A stretch of 64,000 bases of DNA from Paraburkholderia sediminicola. Lineage in GTDB: Bacteria; Pseudomonadota; Gammaproteobacteria; Burkholderiales; Burkholderiaceae. The stretch lies in the NCBI RefSeq assembly GCF_902859805.1, contig NZ_CADIKC010000005.1, positions 124,001-188,000 of the forward strand, written 5' to 3'. Position 1 is the stretch's first letter. Each line of letters begins with the position of its first letter. The notes beneath the pieces are model-generated. The model was not told where the DNA came from, did not search any database, and saw only the letters and a program-made list of their open reading frames with translations. Of this stretch, positions 28,942 to 37,778 are shown piece by piece. A program made the translations under genes and the position numbers.

Positions 28942-29586
28942 ATGAATGTACATACGAAGAAGTATCTGATCGACGGCCCGGTCGGCAAGATCGAGGTCGC
29001 GCTGGATCTGCCCGACGAGATGCGTGAGAGCGGCGCTGCGCCGCGCGGTATCGCGCTGGTTGCGCACCCGCATCCGCTGTTCGGCGGCACGATGGACAAC
29101 AAGGTCGCGCAGACGCTCGCCCGCACGCTCGTGCAGTTGAACTACGTGACGTACCGCTCGAATTTCCGGGGCGTCGGCGAAACGCAAGGCGAGCATGACG
29201 CCGGTATCGGCGAGCGCGAAGATCTGCGCGCCGTGCTCGACCACATGCGCGCTCAGGCAGGACAGGGCGATCTGCCCCTCGTACTGGCGGGTTTTTCGTT
29301 CGGCACCTTCGTGCTGTCGCACGTGGCCGCAAAGCTGCGCGAAGAAGGTCAGGCGATCGAGCGGATCGTGTTCGTGGGCACGGCGGCGAGCCGGTGGGAA
29401 GTCGCGCCGGTACCGGAAAACACGCTCGTGATTCACGGCGAAATCGACGATACCGTTCCCATTCAGTCGGTTTTCGACTGGGCGCGGCCACAGGAATTGC
29501 CGGTGGTCGTGATTCCGGGGGCAGAGCATTTTCTGCATCGCAAGCTGCATGTCCTGAAGCGGATCATCGTCGACGCCTGGCGCTAA
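28942..29586 (+). CDS. alpha/beta hydrolase
   Basis: 214 aa. The opening YLIDGPVGKIEVALDLP and VAHPHPLFGGTMDNKVAQTL are typical of a small hydrolase group. The nucleophile elbow is AGFSFGTF, the acid HGEIDDTVP, and the His PGAEHFLHRKL. These proteins are soluble esterase-like enzymes of unknown substrate. Eight nucleotides after the ferredoxin gene, so co-transcribed. Confidence 0.85.
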   Translation: MNVHTKKYLIDGPVGKIEVALDLPDEMRESGAAPRGIALVAHPHPLFGGTMDNKVAQTLARTLVQLNYVTYRSNFRGVGETQGEHDAGIGEREDLRAVLDHMRAQAGQGDLPLVLAGFSFGTFVLSHVAAKLREEGQAIERIVFVGTAASRWEVAPVPENTLVIHGEIDDTVPIQSVFDWARPQELPVVVIPGAEHFLHRKLHVLKRIIVDAWR

Positions 29587-29930
29587 CGAGCGCACTCGGG
29601 GACGCACTTGGAGGGCGCCGCGCGTGTTTTCCGGGGTACAGGTAGGTGCAAACGCAAATTAATCGCCGACCTTTGCTCAAAGATACCAGGATAGCGCGCG
29701 TATAATGAGCGCTCTTTTTTGGGCGCAGCATTGCCCACCCGGCAGTTCGCGCGACGCGTAGCTTCTTGCTCGTGCGCAGCGGTGCCGGATGCGAGGCGTG
29801 CTGCGCGAACCGATCGCGTCGCCGGAAGTCCAATGGGCGCCGCGCCGTTTTTACGGCCTGACGCTCGCCGACCGGCTCCTCCAATCTGTGCGCCCTGCGC
29901 GCGATGTATTTTTCCGCACGAATCGACCCT
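29587..29930. promoter_or_regulatory. dacA upstream region with TATAAT
   Basis: 344 nt without a supported gene. A perfect -10 hexamer TATAAT lies at 29701-29706. No good -35 is at 16-18 nt; the closest is TTGCTC at about 22 nt. It is a likely dacA promoter with a leader of about 220 nt. Confidence 0.4.
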
Positions 29931-31160
29931 ATGCGTTTCTCCACCTCCGGCCGCACGTCATTCCCGTCAGTTTCTTCTTTCGTTCCCACTACGCTTGGCC
30001 GTGCCGTGACCCTCGGCATCGTGCTGCCGGCAACGCTCGTTGCCAGCACGGCGTTCGCGCAGGTGCCGCCGCCCGCGGTGAACGCGCGCTCGTGGGTGCT
30101 CGTCGACGCCACCAGCAATCAGGTGCTCGCCTCGGGCAATGCAGACGAACGCGTTGAACCGGCCTCGCTGACCAAGCTGATGACCGCGTACCTCGTCTTC
30201 GAAGCATTGCAGACGAAGAAGATCACGATGGACCAGACGGTGATGCCGAGCGAAGCGGTGCGCCGCGTGCGCACCGACGAATCGCGCATGTTCATCGAAG
30301 CCAACAAGCCGGTGACCGTGCACGATCTGGTGTACGGCATGATCATCCAGTCGGGTAACGACGCGGCGATCGCGCTGGCCGAACTGGTGGGCGGCAGCGA
30401 GGCGCAGTTCGTCAACATGATGAACACCGAAGCGCAGAAACTCGGCATGAAGAACACGCATTTTGCCGACGTGAACGGCATGCCCGACGCGCAGCACTAC
30501 ACCACGGCGGGCGACCTCGCAGTGCTGTCGGCGCGCCTGATTCGTGACTTCCCCGACTACTACAACATCTTCTCGGTCAAGGAATTCACGTACAACAAGA
30601 TCAAGCAGCCGAACCGCAACCGTCTGTTGTGGATCGACCCGACGGTGGACGGCCTGAAGACCGGTCACACGCAAGCTGCTGGTTATTGCCTGATCGCCAG
30701 CGCGAAGCGTTCGCTGCCGGGCACGACCGACGGTTCGCGCCGCCTCGTCTCGGTGATGATGGGCGAGGTCAAGGAACACGACCGCGTGCAGGACAGCCTG
30801 AAGATGCTGAACTACGGCTACACCGCGTACGACACGGTGCGTCTGTACAAGGCAAACCAGGTGCTGGGCACGCCGCGCGTCTACAAGGGTGCGCAGGACA
30901 CCGTGCAGATCGGCGTGAAGGGCGATCAGTACATCACCGTGCCGAAGGGCATGGGCGACAAGGTGAAGCCGCAGATCGAGCAGATCGATCCGCTGATCGC
31001 ACCGATCGCGAACGGTCAGCAGGTCGGCACCGCGAAACTCGTGGCCGACGGCAAGGTGCTGGCGCAATTCCCGATCGTCGCATTGCAGGCTGTGCCGCAA
31101 GCCGGCGTGGTCGGCCGCGTGTGGGATTCGCTGATGCTGATGTTCAACAAGAAGAAGTAA
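29931..31160 (+). CDS. dacA: D-alanyl-D-alanine carboxypeptidase (PBP5/6 family)
   Basis: 409 aa. Start at MRFSTSGRTS, with a long signal sequence ending STAFAQ at about residue 44. The active-site triad of motifs is SLTK (79-82), SGN (141-143) and KTGH (243-246). The C-terminal domain PBP5_C is followed by an amphipathic anchor (VGRVWDSLMLMFNKKK). It trims the terminal D-Ala from peptidoglycan pentapeptides in the periplasm. The next gene makes or uses D-amino acids, which fits functionally. Confidence 0.94.
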   Translation: MRFSTSGRTSFPSVSSFVPTTLGRAVTLGIVLPATLVASTAFAQVPPPAVNARSWVLVDATSNQVLASGNADERVEPASLTKLMTAYLVFEALQTKKITMDQTVMPSEAVRRVRTDESRMFIEANKPVTVHDLVYGMIIQSGNDAAIALAELVGGSEAQFVNMMNTEAQKLGMKNTHFADVNGMPDAQHYTTAGDLAVLSARLIRDFPDYYNIFSVKEFTYNKIKQPNRNRLLWIDPTVDGLKTGHTQAAGYCLIASAKRSLPGTTDGSRRLVSVMMGEVKEHDRVQDSLKMLNYGYTAYDTVRLYKANQVLGTPRVYKGAQDTVQIGVKGDQYITVPKGMGDKVKPQIEQIDPLIAPIANGQQVGTAKLVADGKVLAQFPIVALQAVPQAGVVGRVWDSLMLMFNKKK

Positions 31161-31173
31161 GAGCCCGATTGCG

Positions 31174-32130
31174 ATGACCGCTGTTTCCGATGTTTCGCTC
31201 GATCCGATCGTTTATCTGAACGGCGAGCTGGTGCCCTTGTCTGAAGCGCGCGTGCCGGTTCTCGACCGCGGCTTTATTTTCGGTGACGGCATTTACGAAG
31301 TCGCCCCCTTGTATCCGCATGCGAGCGGCCGTACGGCGTTTCGCTTCAGGCATCATCTGGCGCGTCTCGCGAGGTCGCTGGACAAGATCGGCATCGTCAA
31401 TCCGTTCGACGATACCGGCTGGCGCGAGCTGATCGACAGCGTAGTCGCGGTCAATGAATCGGACGCAGGCCTGCGCGCCGATCAGGACGCGATTGCCTAC
31501 GTTCAGATCACGCGGGGCGTCGCGAAACGCGGTCACGCGTTCCCGGCCGGCATTCAGCCGACCGTGTTCGTGATGGTCACGCCGCTGAATCTGCCGGACG
31601 CTGCCCAGCGCGCGCAGGGCGTGCGCTGCGTTACCGCGGAAGACCGTCGCTGGCTCAATTGCGACATCAAATCGGTGTCGCTGCTCGGCAATGTTCTGAT
31701 GGCGCAGTACGCGGCTGAAAACGACGCGTTCGAGACGATCCAGTTTCGCGACGGCATGCTGACCGAAGGTTCGTCTTCGAATATCTGGATGGTGAAGGAT
31801 GGCGTGTTGTACGCGCCGCCGCGCAGCCACAAGATTCTCGAAGGGATTCGCTACAGCCTGATCGAAGAGCTGACGGGCGAATGCGGCATCCGCTTCGAAG
31901 CGCGCGAGATCGCCGAAGCCGAGTTGCGTGCCGCCGACGAGATTCTGGTCAGTTCCGCCACGAAGGAAGTGCTGCCGGTCACGCAGCTCGACGGTCAGCC
32001 GGTTGGTAGCGGCAAGCCGGGCGCGGTGTTTGCGGCGTTGTACGCGGCCTATCAGCGCGCCAAGGCCAGGGAAGCGCAAGAAGCGCAGCAAGGAGTAGAA
32101 AGTGAATCCCGCGAAAGAATCATTGCTTGA
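31174..32130 (+). CDS. D-amino acid aminotransferase
   Basis: 318 aa fold-type IV PLP enzyme. YLNGELVPLSEARVPVLDRGF and FGDGIYEV are the N-terminal signatures. The PLP lysine is in NCDIKSVSLLGNVLMAQYA, and DGMLTEGSSSNIWMVKDG follows. It interconverts D-alanine and D-glutamate with 2-oxo acids and can feed peptidoglycan synthesis. A branched-chain or 4-amino-4-deoxychorismate lyase role is less likely given the wording. It starts 14 nt after dacA and overlaps ybeD. Confidence 0.88.
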   Translation: MTAVSDVSLDPIVYLNGELVPLSEARVPVLDRGFIFGDGIYEVAPLYPHASGRTAFRFRHHLARLARSLDKIGIVNPFDDTGWRELIDSVVAVNESDAGLRADQDAIAYVQITRGVAKRGHAFPAGIQPTVFVMVTPLNLPDAAQRAQGVRCVTAEDRRWLNCDIKSVSLLGNVLMAQYAAENDAFETIQFRDGMLTEGSSSNIWMVKDGVLYAPPRSHKILEGIRYSLIEELTGECGIRFEAREIAEAELRAADEILVSSATKEVLPVTQLDGQPVGSGKPGAVFAALYAAYQRAKAREAQEAQQGVESESRERIIA

Positions 32131-32371
32131 GTTTCCGTGCGATTTTCCCATCAAGATCATGGGCAAGTCGCATCCCGAGTTCGCCGAGACCATTGTCTCG
32201 GTGGTTCGGCAGTTCGATAACGAAGTCGATCCCGCTCGCGTGGAAACGCGGCCGTCCAGCGGCGGCAATTACACCGGTTTGACGGTTACGGTGCGCGCGA
32301 CGAGCCAGGCGCAGCTCGACGATATTTATCGCGCGCTTACTGGTCATCCGATGGTGAAAGTGGTGCTTTAA
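32102..32371 (+). CDS. ybeD: YbeD/DUF493 family protein
   Basis: 89 aa. Read from a GTG start with AGGAGTAGAA as ribosome-binding site, giving MNPAKESLLEFPCDFPIKIMG. This matches the E. coli YbeD N-terminus (LLEFP..F..K.MG), so the GTG is favoured over the inner ATG at 32159. The gene overlaps the aminotransferase by 29 nt in another frame. ybeD lies by the lipoate genes in E. coli, and lipB-lipA are 1.6 kb downstream here. Small ferredoxin-like fold; function not established. Confidence 0.9.
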   Translation: MNPAKESLLEFPCDFPIKIMGKSHPEFAETIVSVVRQFDNEVDPARVETRPSSGGNYTGLTVTVRATSQAQLDDIYRALTGHPMVKVVL

Positions 32372-32380
32372 GGCCGGCTA

Positions 32381-32402
32381 GGCATCCGTGCCTACGGATG
32401 CC
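32381..32402. terminator. hairpin between convergent ybeD and LysR genes
   Basis: Perfect 9-bp stem GGCATCCGT / ACGGATGCC with loop GCCT, placed 9 nt after the ybeD stop and 6 nt from the LysR stop. There is no strong T run, so it may act in both directions with modest efficiency. Confidence 0.55.
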
Positions 32403-32408
32403 CCTGGA

Positions 32409-33377
32409 TTACGGCGTGACGCGCAATGCGTCCGCCGCCAGATCGGCGCTTGCAGCAGAGCCCACCTCACAAGCCTGCTCGAAAAGCTGTTTGAACCGTC
32501 CCACTTCTTCGAATACCCAGGCCCGGAACGCCTTGACGCGCGCGGTTTCGAGCATCTGCGGCGGGCAGATGAAGTAGTACTGCCATGGGCTCGGCCCATC
32601 TACATCGAATAGCCGCACAAGGCGGCCTGCCGCGATCTCGTGCATCGCCAGCGAACGGCGTGTGAGCGCGACCCCCTGACCGTCGATGGCCGCCTGCAAT
32701 AGGTTCGACGAATCCTGATACAGCACGCCGCGCTTCGGTTCCTGCCAGTCGGTGAGGCCGGCGGCGTCGAACCACGGGCGCCAGAGTTCGTCGTCCGAGC
32801 GTAGTAGCGGGACCTTGGCCAGATCGGCCGGCGTTTGCGGCAGCTTGCCGCCGTTGAAATTCGGCGCGCAAGCCGGAAAGAAAATCTCCTCCAGCAGCAA
32901 TTCCGCGTGCAGCCCCGAATATTTGCCATAGCCGAAGCGGATCGCCACGTCGACGTCGTCGCGCGCGAAGTCCGTCAGCGCGTTGGTGGACAGCAGTTCG
33001 AGGTCCCACTGGGGGTGCGCCTCGATAAAGCTGCCGATGCGCGGCGTCACCCAGCGCGCCGCAAACGAGGACAGCATGGACACTACGAGGCGCCGTTCGC
33101 GGTCGCCGGCGCGGACTTCGCGGGTGGCGTCAGCAAGCCCCATCAACGCGGTGCGCACGCGCGTGGCATAGCGGCGGCCCGTGTCCGTGAGCCGCACGCG
33201 CTTGCCGTCGCGGGCGAACAGTGCGATGCCCAGTTCCTCCTCCAGCGCGCGAATCTGGTGGCTGACGGCGCCGTGCGTGACGAACAGTTCGTCGGCGGCA
33301 CGCGAGAAGCTCTCGTGACGGGCGGCTGCTTCGAACGCCTTGATGGCGTTCAGAGGGGGTAATTGCCTGAGATCCAT
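32409..33377 (-). CDS. LysR family transcriptional regulator, GcvA-like
   Basis: 322 aa. Start at MDLRQLPPLNAIKAFEAAAR; the 20 codons upstream are not conserved. The helix-turn-helix is SFSRAADELFVTHGAVSHQIRALEEELG, with the GcvA-type wording THGAVSHQI. The effector domain follows (RRLVVSMLSSFAARWVTPRI ... DLELLSTNALTDFARDDVDVAIRFGYG). Regulates unknown targets, perhaps the divergent DUF2917 gene about 100 nt away. Confidence 0.88.
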   Translation of the reverse strand: MDLRQLPPLNAIKAFEAAARHESFSRAADELFVTHGAVSHQIRALEEELGIALFARDGKRVRLTDTGRRYATRVRTALMGLADATREVRAGDRERRLVVSMLSSFAARWVTPRIGSFIEAHPQWDLELLSTNALTDFARDDVDVAIRFGYGKYSGLHAELLLEEIFFPACAPNFNGGKLPQTPADLAKVPLLRSDDELWRPWFDAAGLTDWQEPKRGVLYQDSSNLLQAAIDGQGVALTRRSLAMHEIAAGRLVRLFDVDGPSPWQYYFICPPQMLETARVKAFRAWVFEEVGRFKQLFEQACEVGSAASADLAADALRVTP

Positions 33378-33475
33378 CGCAATATTTCTCACATAGAGGT
33401 GAAAATAGATCGTTTTGCGTAAACCCTTGTCACGCATAGGATTGTAGTCACGAAACGAATTTTGGCGAGGGCATC

Positions 33476-33802
33476 ATGCGAGAAATTTCCTCTAGTATCG
33501 CCTTTGAAATCCGCAATGGCGAAACCATTCCTATGAAGGTAGCACGCAGCACCAAGCTGGTCGTGCACGGCGGCGCGGTGTGGGTCACGCGCAGCGACGA
33601 CACCGAGGACTACTGGCTGCAGCCCGGCCACACGTTGCGGCTGCGGCGCGGTGAACGGCTGTGGTTGAGCGCCGAGGGCAGCACGCATGCGAAGGTCGCG
33701 TTTTCAGTGCCGACACGCTGCGATGAACGTGCGCTGAACTGGCTCGCGCGGGTGGGCGAACGGCTGGCAGCCCGCATGCGTGGGGGCTGGCGCACGGTGT
33801 GA
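33476..33802 (+). CDS. DUF2917 family protein
   Basis: 108 aa. The beta-rich core KVARSTKLVVHGGAVWVTRS ... YWLQPGHTLRLRRGERLWLS is typical of DUF2917, a short family common in Burkholderia and often located beside LysR regulators. Predicted soluble, cupin-like; function unknown. Divergent from the GcvA-like gene, which suggests it is the regulated partner. Confidence 0.82.
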   Translation: MREISSSIAFEIRNGETIPMKVARSTKLVVHGGAVWVTRSDDTEDYWLQPGHTLRLRRGERLWLSAEGSTHAKVAFSVPTRCDERALNWLARVGERLAARMRGGWRTV

Positions 33803-33938
33803 GCGCTGGCGGCGCCGTGACGCGATGGCGGACCGGCGCTGCAGTTGACCGGCGCTTCGGGGTGAAACGAAGCGCCGCCGAGTCCTGAAGTGGGCGCGTC
33901 CGGCGGGGATGTCCAGATTTCGGTAAACTGTCGGGATC

Positions 33939-34664
33939 ATGTGCACCACCCCGGTTTCCCCGTCTCCCTTGCCCGCCACGGCGCCGCTTACGCTGCGCTG
34001 GCTCGGCAACGAACCTTACGAAGCCAGTTTCGAGGCGATGCGCGCGTTCACCGATGCGCGCACCGCCGATACACCCGACGAGATCTGGCTGGTCGAACAC
34101 CCCCCCGTCTTCACGCTAGGCCAGGCCGGCGACCCAGCGCATCTGCTGGCCGCCGACAGCGGCATTCCGCTTGTCAAAGTCGATCGAGGCGGGCAGATCA
34201 CGTACCACGGGCCCGGACAGGTGGTTGCCTACCTGTTGCTGGACCTGCGCCGACGCAAGCTGATGGTGCGCGAGATGGTCACCCGGATCGAGCAGGCCGT
34301 GATCGACACCCTCGCGGCGTATAATCTCGCCGGAGAACGCAAGGCGGGCGCCCCCGGTATCTACGTGGCGCCCGGGCCGGACGCCGGGTTGCACGCCGGC
34401 GCCAAGATCGCCGCGCTGGGTCTAAAAATCCGCAACGGCTGCAGCTATCACGGCGCAAGCCTGAATGTGAACATGGACTTGCGGCCGTTTCTGGCCATCA
34501 ATCCATGTGGCTACGCGGGGCTCGAAACAGTCGATATGGCAACGCTGGGCGTTGCCGCCGGCTGGGACGACGTGGCCCGTACCTTTGCAGCACGCCTCAC
34601 CGCAAACCTCGACGGCAGTCCCGCGGCCGTCGCCCAACCGCAGGCCGGTGCTCTCACCGCCTGA
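33939..34664 (+). CDS. lipB: octanoyltransferase
   Basis: 241 aa LipB. The motif VDRGGQITYHGPGQVVAYLL (residues 81-100) is the family signature. The catalytic pair is K156 (GAKIAALG) and C190 (INPCGYAGLE). It moves octanoate from acyl carrier protein to lipoyl domains of 2-oxoacid dehydrogenases. lipA begins 13 nt after its stop, forming the standard lipB-lipA operon. The Ala/Pro-rich N-terminus of about 16 residues is variable in the family. Confidence 0.95.
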   Translation: MCTTPVSPSPLPATAPLTLRWLGNEPYEASFEAMRAFTDARTADTPDEIWLVEHPPVFTLGQAGDPAHLLAADSGIPLVKVDRGGQITYHGPGQVVAYLLLDLRRRKLMVREMVTRIEQAVIDTLAAYNLAGERKAGAPGIYVAPGPDAGLHAGAKIAALGLKIRNGCSYHGASLNVNMDLRPFLAINPCGYAGLETVDMATLGVAAGWDDVARTFAARLTANLDGSPAAVAQPQAGALTA

Positions 34665-34677
34665 CTGGACCGAACGA

Positions 34678-35685
34678 ATGACTGACGTTACCGCGAACCT
34701 AGCAGCTTCCCCCGCTCCTGATGCCGTGCCGGCTCCTGCCGCTGCCTACGACGCCACCGCGAAGCAGAAGGCGCAAGCCAAAACCGCCCGTATTCCGATC
34801 AAGATCATCCCGATCGAAAAGCTGAAAAAGCCGGACTGGATCCGCGTCAAAGCGGCCACTGGCAATTCGCGCTTTTCCGAGATCAAGCAGATTCTGCGCG
34901 AACACAACCTGCACACGGTGTGTGAAGAAGCGAGCTGCCCGAACATCGGCGAATGCTTCGGCAAGGGCACCGCAACGTTCATGATCATGGGTGACAAGTG
35001 CACGCGCCGCTGCCCGTTCTGTGATGTCGGCCACGGCCGCCCCGATCCGCTCGACGTGGATGAGCCGGGCAATCTGGCGCGCACCATCGCTGCGCTGAAG
35101 CTGAAGTACGTGGTGATCACCAGCGTCGACCGTGACGATCTTCGCGATGGCGGCGCCGCCCACTTCGTGGAATGCATCCGTCAGACGCGCGAGCTGTCGC
35201 CGGAGACACGCATTGAAATTCTGACACCGGACTTCCGCGGCCGTCTGGATCGCGCGCTCGGCATTCTGAATGCCGCACCGCCCGATGTGATGAACCACAA
35301 CCTCGAAACGGTACCGCGTCTTTACAAGGAAGCGCGCCCCGGTTCGGACTACGCGCATTCGCTGAAGCTGCTGAAGGACTTTAAGGCGCTGCATCCGGAC
35401 GTCGCGACCAAGTCAGGCCTGATGGTCGGCCTCGGCGAAACCGAAGAAGAAATTTTGCAAGTGATGCGCGATCTGCGCGAGCACGACGTGGACATGCTGA
35501 CGATCGGCCAGTATCTGCAACCGTCGGAACACCATCTGCCGGTGCGCTCGTATGTGCATCCGGACACGTTCAAGATGTACGAGGAAGAAGCCTACAAGAT
35601 GGGCTTCACGCACGCCGCTGTGGGCGCGATGGTTCGCTCGAGCTACCACGCCGATCTGCAGGCGCATGGAGCGGGCGTGGTTTGA
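34678..35685 (+). CDS. lipA: lipoyl synthase
   Basis: 335 aa radical SAM enzyme inserting two sulfurs into octanoyl chains. The auxiliary cluster cysteines are C82, C87 and C93 (VCEEASCPNIGEC). The radical SAM cysteines are C108, C112 and C115 (CTRRCPFC). The C-terminal RSSYHAD provides the serine ligand of the auxiliary cluster. The N-terminal 30 residues are low-complexity Ala/Pro. The gene ends at a strong terminator. Confidence 0.96.
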   Translation: MTDVTANLAASPAPDAVPAPAAAYDATAKQKAQAKTARIPIKIIPIEKLKKPDWIRVKAATGNSRFSEIKQILREHNLHTVCEEASCPNIGECFGKGTATFMIMGDKCTRRCPFCDVGHGRPDPLDVDEPGNLARTIAALKLKYVVITSVDRDDLRDGGAAHFVECIRQTRELSPETRIEILTPDFRGRLDRALGILNAAPPDVMNHNLETVPRLYKEARPGSDYAHSLKLLKDFKALHPDVATKSGLMVGLGETEEEILQVMRDLREHDVDMLTIGQYLQPSEHHLPVRSYVHPDTFKMYEEEAYKMGFTHAAVGAMVRSSYHADLQAHGAGVV

Positions 35686-35718
35686 ATGGTTTAGTGTGTT
35701 GCTAGTTTGAAAATGCAG

Positions 35719-35749
35719 AGCCCGCACGTGTTGCGGGCTTTGTTTTTTT
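35719..35749 (+). terminator. intrinsic terminator of lipBA
   Basis: Perfect 8-bp stem AGCCCGCA / TGCGGGCT with a 5-nt loop, then TTGTTTTTTT. It lies 33 nt after the lipA stop. Confidence 0.92.
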
Positions 35750-35803
35750 GGGGCGCGGGAACGGGTGGTTCAGCGGTTCCGCGCTGTGATCTGCCGGCGT
35801 TGC

Positions 35804-35938
35804 CTAGCGGTAATGACGCGCGAGCAGACTGCAAGTAACGGATATCACTCCGCCGATGATCGTGAACGGGTAGAGAAAGAGGATGAAGCGATGGCGCAGT
35901 GCGCGGTCTTCGATGAGGCGGTCGATCAAATTGGGCAT
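35804..35938 (-). CDS. 44-aa small membrane protein
   Basis: A short gene supported by a near-perfect ribosome-binding site AAGGAGATCC placed 4 nt before the ATG. The product begins MPNLIDRLIEDRALRHRF, then has one hydrophobic segment (ILFLYPFTIIGGVISVTCSL) and ends LARHYR. Likely a single-pass inner membrane protein with a charged cytoplasmic N-terminus. No family is recognised. It lies downstream of the next membrane-protein gene on the same strand. Confidence rests on the strong SD and the clean amphipathic-then-hydrophobic layout. Confidence 0.55.
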   Translation of the reverse strand: MPNLIDRLIEDRALRHRFILFLYPFTIIGGVISVTCSLLARHYR

Positions 35939-35992
35939 GTTGGATCTCCTTGAGACTGAGGAAAAAAGTATATCTCAGAGCATCGAATTTAG

Positions 35993-36472
35993 TTAGGTAA
36001 ACGAATAATGAGATGCGGAAAAGGAGACTGCGACGACAGCGGTTACGAGTAGCGAAAACCACATCAACCAACTATCACGCTCCTGTTCTCCTGCGTGACG
36101 CGCTGGACGAGCCGCTGCGTCAGCCGCACCCAGGCATACCAGGACTGACGCTGCGACGATGAAGAGCACATGCCAGAGAAGTGCGGCCAACATGAGCACT
36201 AATGTGCTGTGCGTCGATGCTTCGCTCAAAGCACTACCAATCTCGTAGCACGCGCTCGCACACATCGAAATGACGACCCAGAAAAGCTGACCGTCCTGAA
36301 TGGATCGCCGCGCAATACCTCGCGCCGCGTGCCGGTAGTAGCGCGAAAAATTCGACATAGGAAGCAACGCGATCGGCGCAAAAACAGGCACGCCCACATT
36401 GAAGAACAACCAACTCAAGCGGCTAAGAAAATCGACCATAGGAATACGAACTGAAGGTAATCCGCTGATCAT
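35993..36472 (-). CDS. hypothetical multi-pass membrane protein
   Basis: 159 aa with four likely membrane segments: LSWLFFNVGVPVFAPIALLP, LFWVVISMCASACYEIGSAL, LVLMLAALLWHVLFIVAASVLVC and SWLMWFSLLVTAVVAVSFS. No family is recognised. The ATG used overlaps the stop of a short upstream reading frame (ATGA at 36469-36472; about 30 codons, DRFKRMMTAQDAFAQASRS), suggesting coupling. The inner start at 36439 is the alternative. Codon use is less GC-rich than neighbours. Could be an accessory small operon with the 44-aa protein. Confidence 0.5.
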   Translation of the reverse strand: MISGLPSVRIPMVDFLSRLSWLFFNVGVPVFAPIALLPMSNFSRYYRHAARGIARRSIQDGQLFWVVISMCASACYEIGSALSEASTHSTLVLMLAALLWHVLFIVAASVLVCLGAADAAARPARHAGEQERDSWLMWFSLLVTAVVAVSFSASHYSFT

Positions 36473-36713
36473 GCGGCCGCAGCGGAAGCACGACCATCCG
36501 CCGAACGGCTAGCTTGTGCAAAGGCATCCTGAGCCGTCATCATCCGCTTGAACCGATCCACTGCCGGTCGCAACAGCCGCGCCGATCCAACTCAGCGTGA
36601 AAAGCAATGCTCGAACAGCGTCATTAGCAATCGCGGATTAATTAGAACCGTCCGCGAACAAACTCCCTATAGTCGGAAGCCTCCCAGACAACACACGCTA
36701 AAGGGGTTTCCCG

Positions 36714-37736
36714 ATGAACCGCTTCCTTCGTCCGCTCGCTGCGTTCGCTACGCTGCTGGCGCTGTCCGCGCCGTTTTCTTCCGCCGCTTACGCCGACACC
36801 AAAGAAGTCGTGATCGCGTATCAGGACATGGTCGTGCCTTGGCGTTATGCGCAGGCCACGGGCGAAGTCGAGAAAGCCACCGGCTACAAGGTCACCTATC
36901 GCAAGCTCGGCAGCGGCGCCGACGTGATCCGCGCGCTGGCTTCGGGCTCGGTGCAACTCGGCGAAGCGGGGTCGAGCCCGATTGCCGCCGGACTGTCGCA
37001 GGGCGTCGATATTTCGCTGTTCTGGATTCTGGACAACATCAACGACGCCGAAGCGCTAGTCGCGCGTGACGGTTCCAATGTCACCAGTGTCGCCGGTCTG
37101 AAGGGCAAGAAAATTGGCGTGCCGTTCGTGTCGACCTCGCACTTTCATACGCTGGTCGCACTGCAGAGCGCCGGCGTGAATCCGTCGGATGTGAAGATCG
37201 TCAATCTGCGCCCGCCTGAAGTCGCGGCGGCGTGGGAGCGTGGCGACATCGACGCGACTTACATCTGGGACCCGGTACTGGCGAAGGTGAAGAAGAACGG
37301 CAAGGTGCTGATCACATCCGGGCAGGTCGCGCAGCAAACCGGTAAGGCGACTTTCGACGGCTTCGTCGTCGACCGCAAGTTTGCTAGTCAGAACGCTGAG
37401 TTCGTCGCGCGCTTTGTGAAGGTGCTGGCCGCGACCGATGCGAGCTATCGCGATCACACGTCGGCTTGGACCGCGACGTCGCCGCAGGTCGAGGCCGTTG
37501 CGAAGGAGTCCGGCGCCACCGCGCAGGAAGTGCCTGCGAGCCTCGCGTTGTATGCATTCCCGACGCCGGCGCAGCAGGCTTCGAGCGCATGGCTTGGCGG
37601 CGGTGCGCAATCCGGAGCGGCGAAATCGCTCGCCGCGACTGCTGCGTTCCTGAAGACGCAGGGCACGATTCAGAACGTGCTGGCCGATTACTCGACCGGC
37701 GTCGACCCGCAGTTCGTACAGCGTGCGGCGCATTAA
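36714..37736 (+). CDS. tauA: taurine ABC transporter substrate-binding protein
   Basis: 340 aa. Signal peptide to about residue 27 (FATLLALSAPFSSAAYADT), then the TauA-type body EVVIAYQDMVVPWRYAQATGEVEKATGYKV, GSVQLGEAGSSPIAAGLSQG and AAAWERGDIDATYIWDPVLA. It binds taurine or a similar sulfonate in the periplasm. Good ribosome-binding AAAGGGG precedes the ATG. First gene of tauABC; the dioxygenase tauD is not adjacent, so the ligand could be another sulfonate. Confidence 0.9.
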   Translation: MNRFLRPLAAFATLLALSAPFSSAAYADTKEVVIAYQDMVVPWRYAQATGEVEKATGYKVTYRKLGSGADVIRALASGSVQLGEAGSSPIAAGLSQGVDISLFWILDNINDAEALVARDGSNVTSVAGLKGKKIGVPFVSTSHFHTLVALQSAGVNPSDVKIVNLRPPEVAAAWERGDIDATYIWDPVLAKVKKNGKVLITSGQVAQQTGKATFDGFVVDRKFASQNAEFVARFVKVLAATDASYRDHTSAWTATSPQVEAVAKESGATAQEVPASLALYAFPTPAQQASSAWLGGGAQSGAAKSLAATAAFLKTQGTIQNVLADYSTGVDPQFVQRAAH

Positions 37737-37778
37737 CTTCTTTAGCGAGCTTACCCATCAGCATCATGGAGCACGACG

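Noticed and set aside
29711..29730. Terminator at GAGCGCTCTTTTTT near dacA
   Set aside because: The palindrome is only 8 bp with no loop, too small for a stable hairpin; the adjoining TATAAT fits a promoter better.
36469..36561. 30-codon frame VDRFKRMMTAQDAFAQASRS as a separate gene
   Set aside because: No ribosome-binding site and no homology recognised; mentioned with the membrane protein it overlaps but not listed as a gene.
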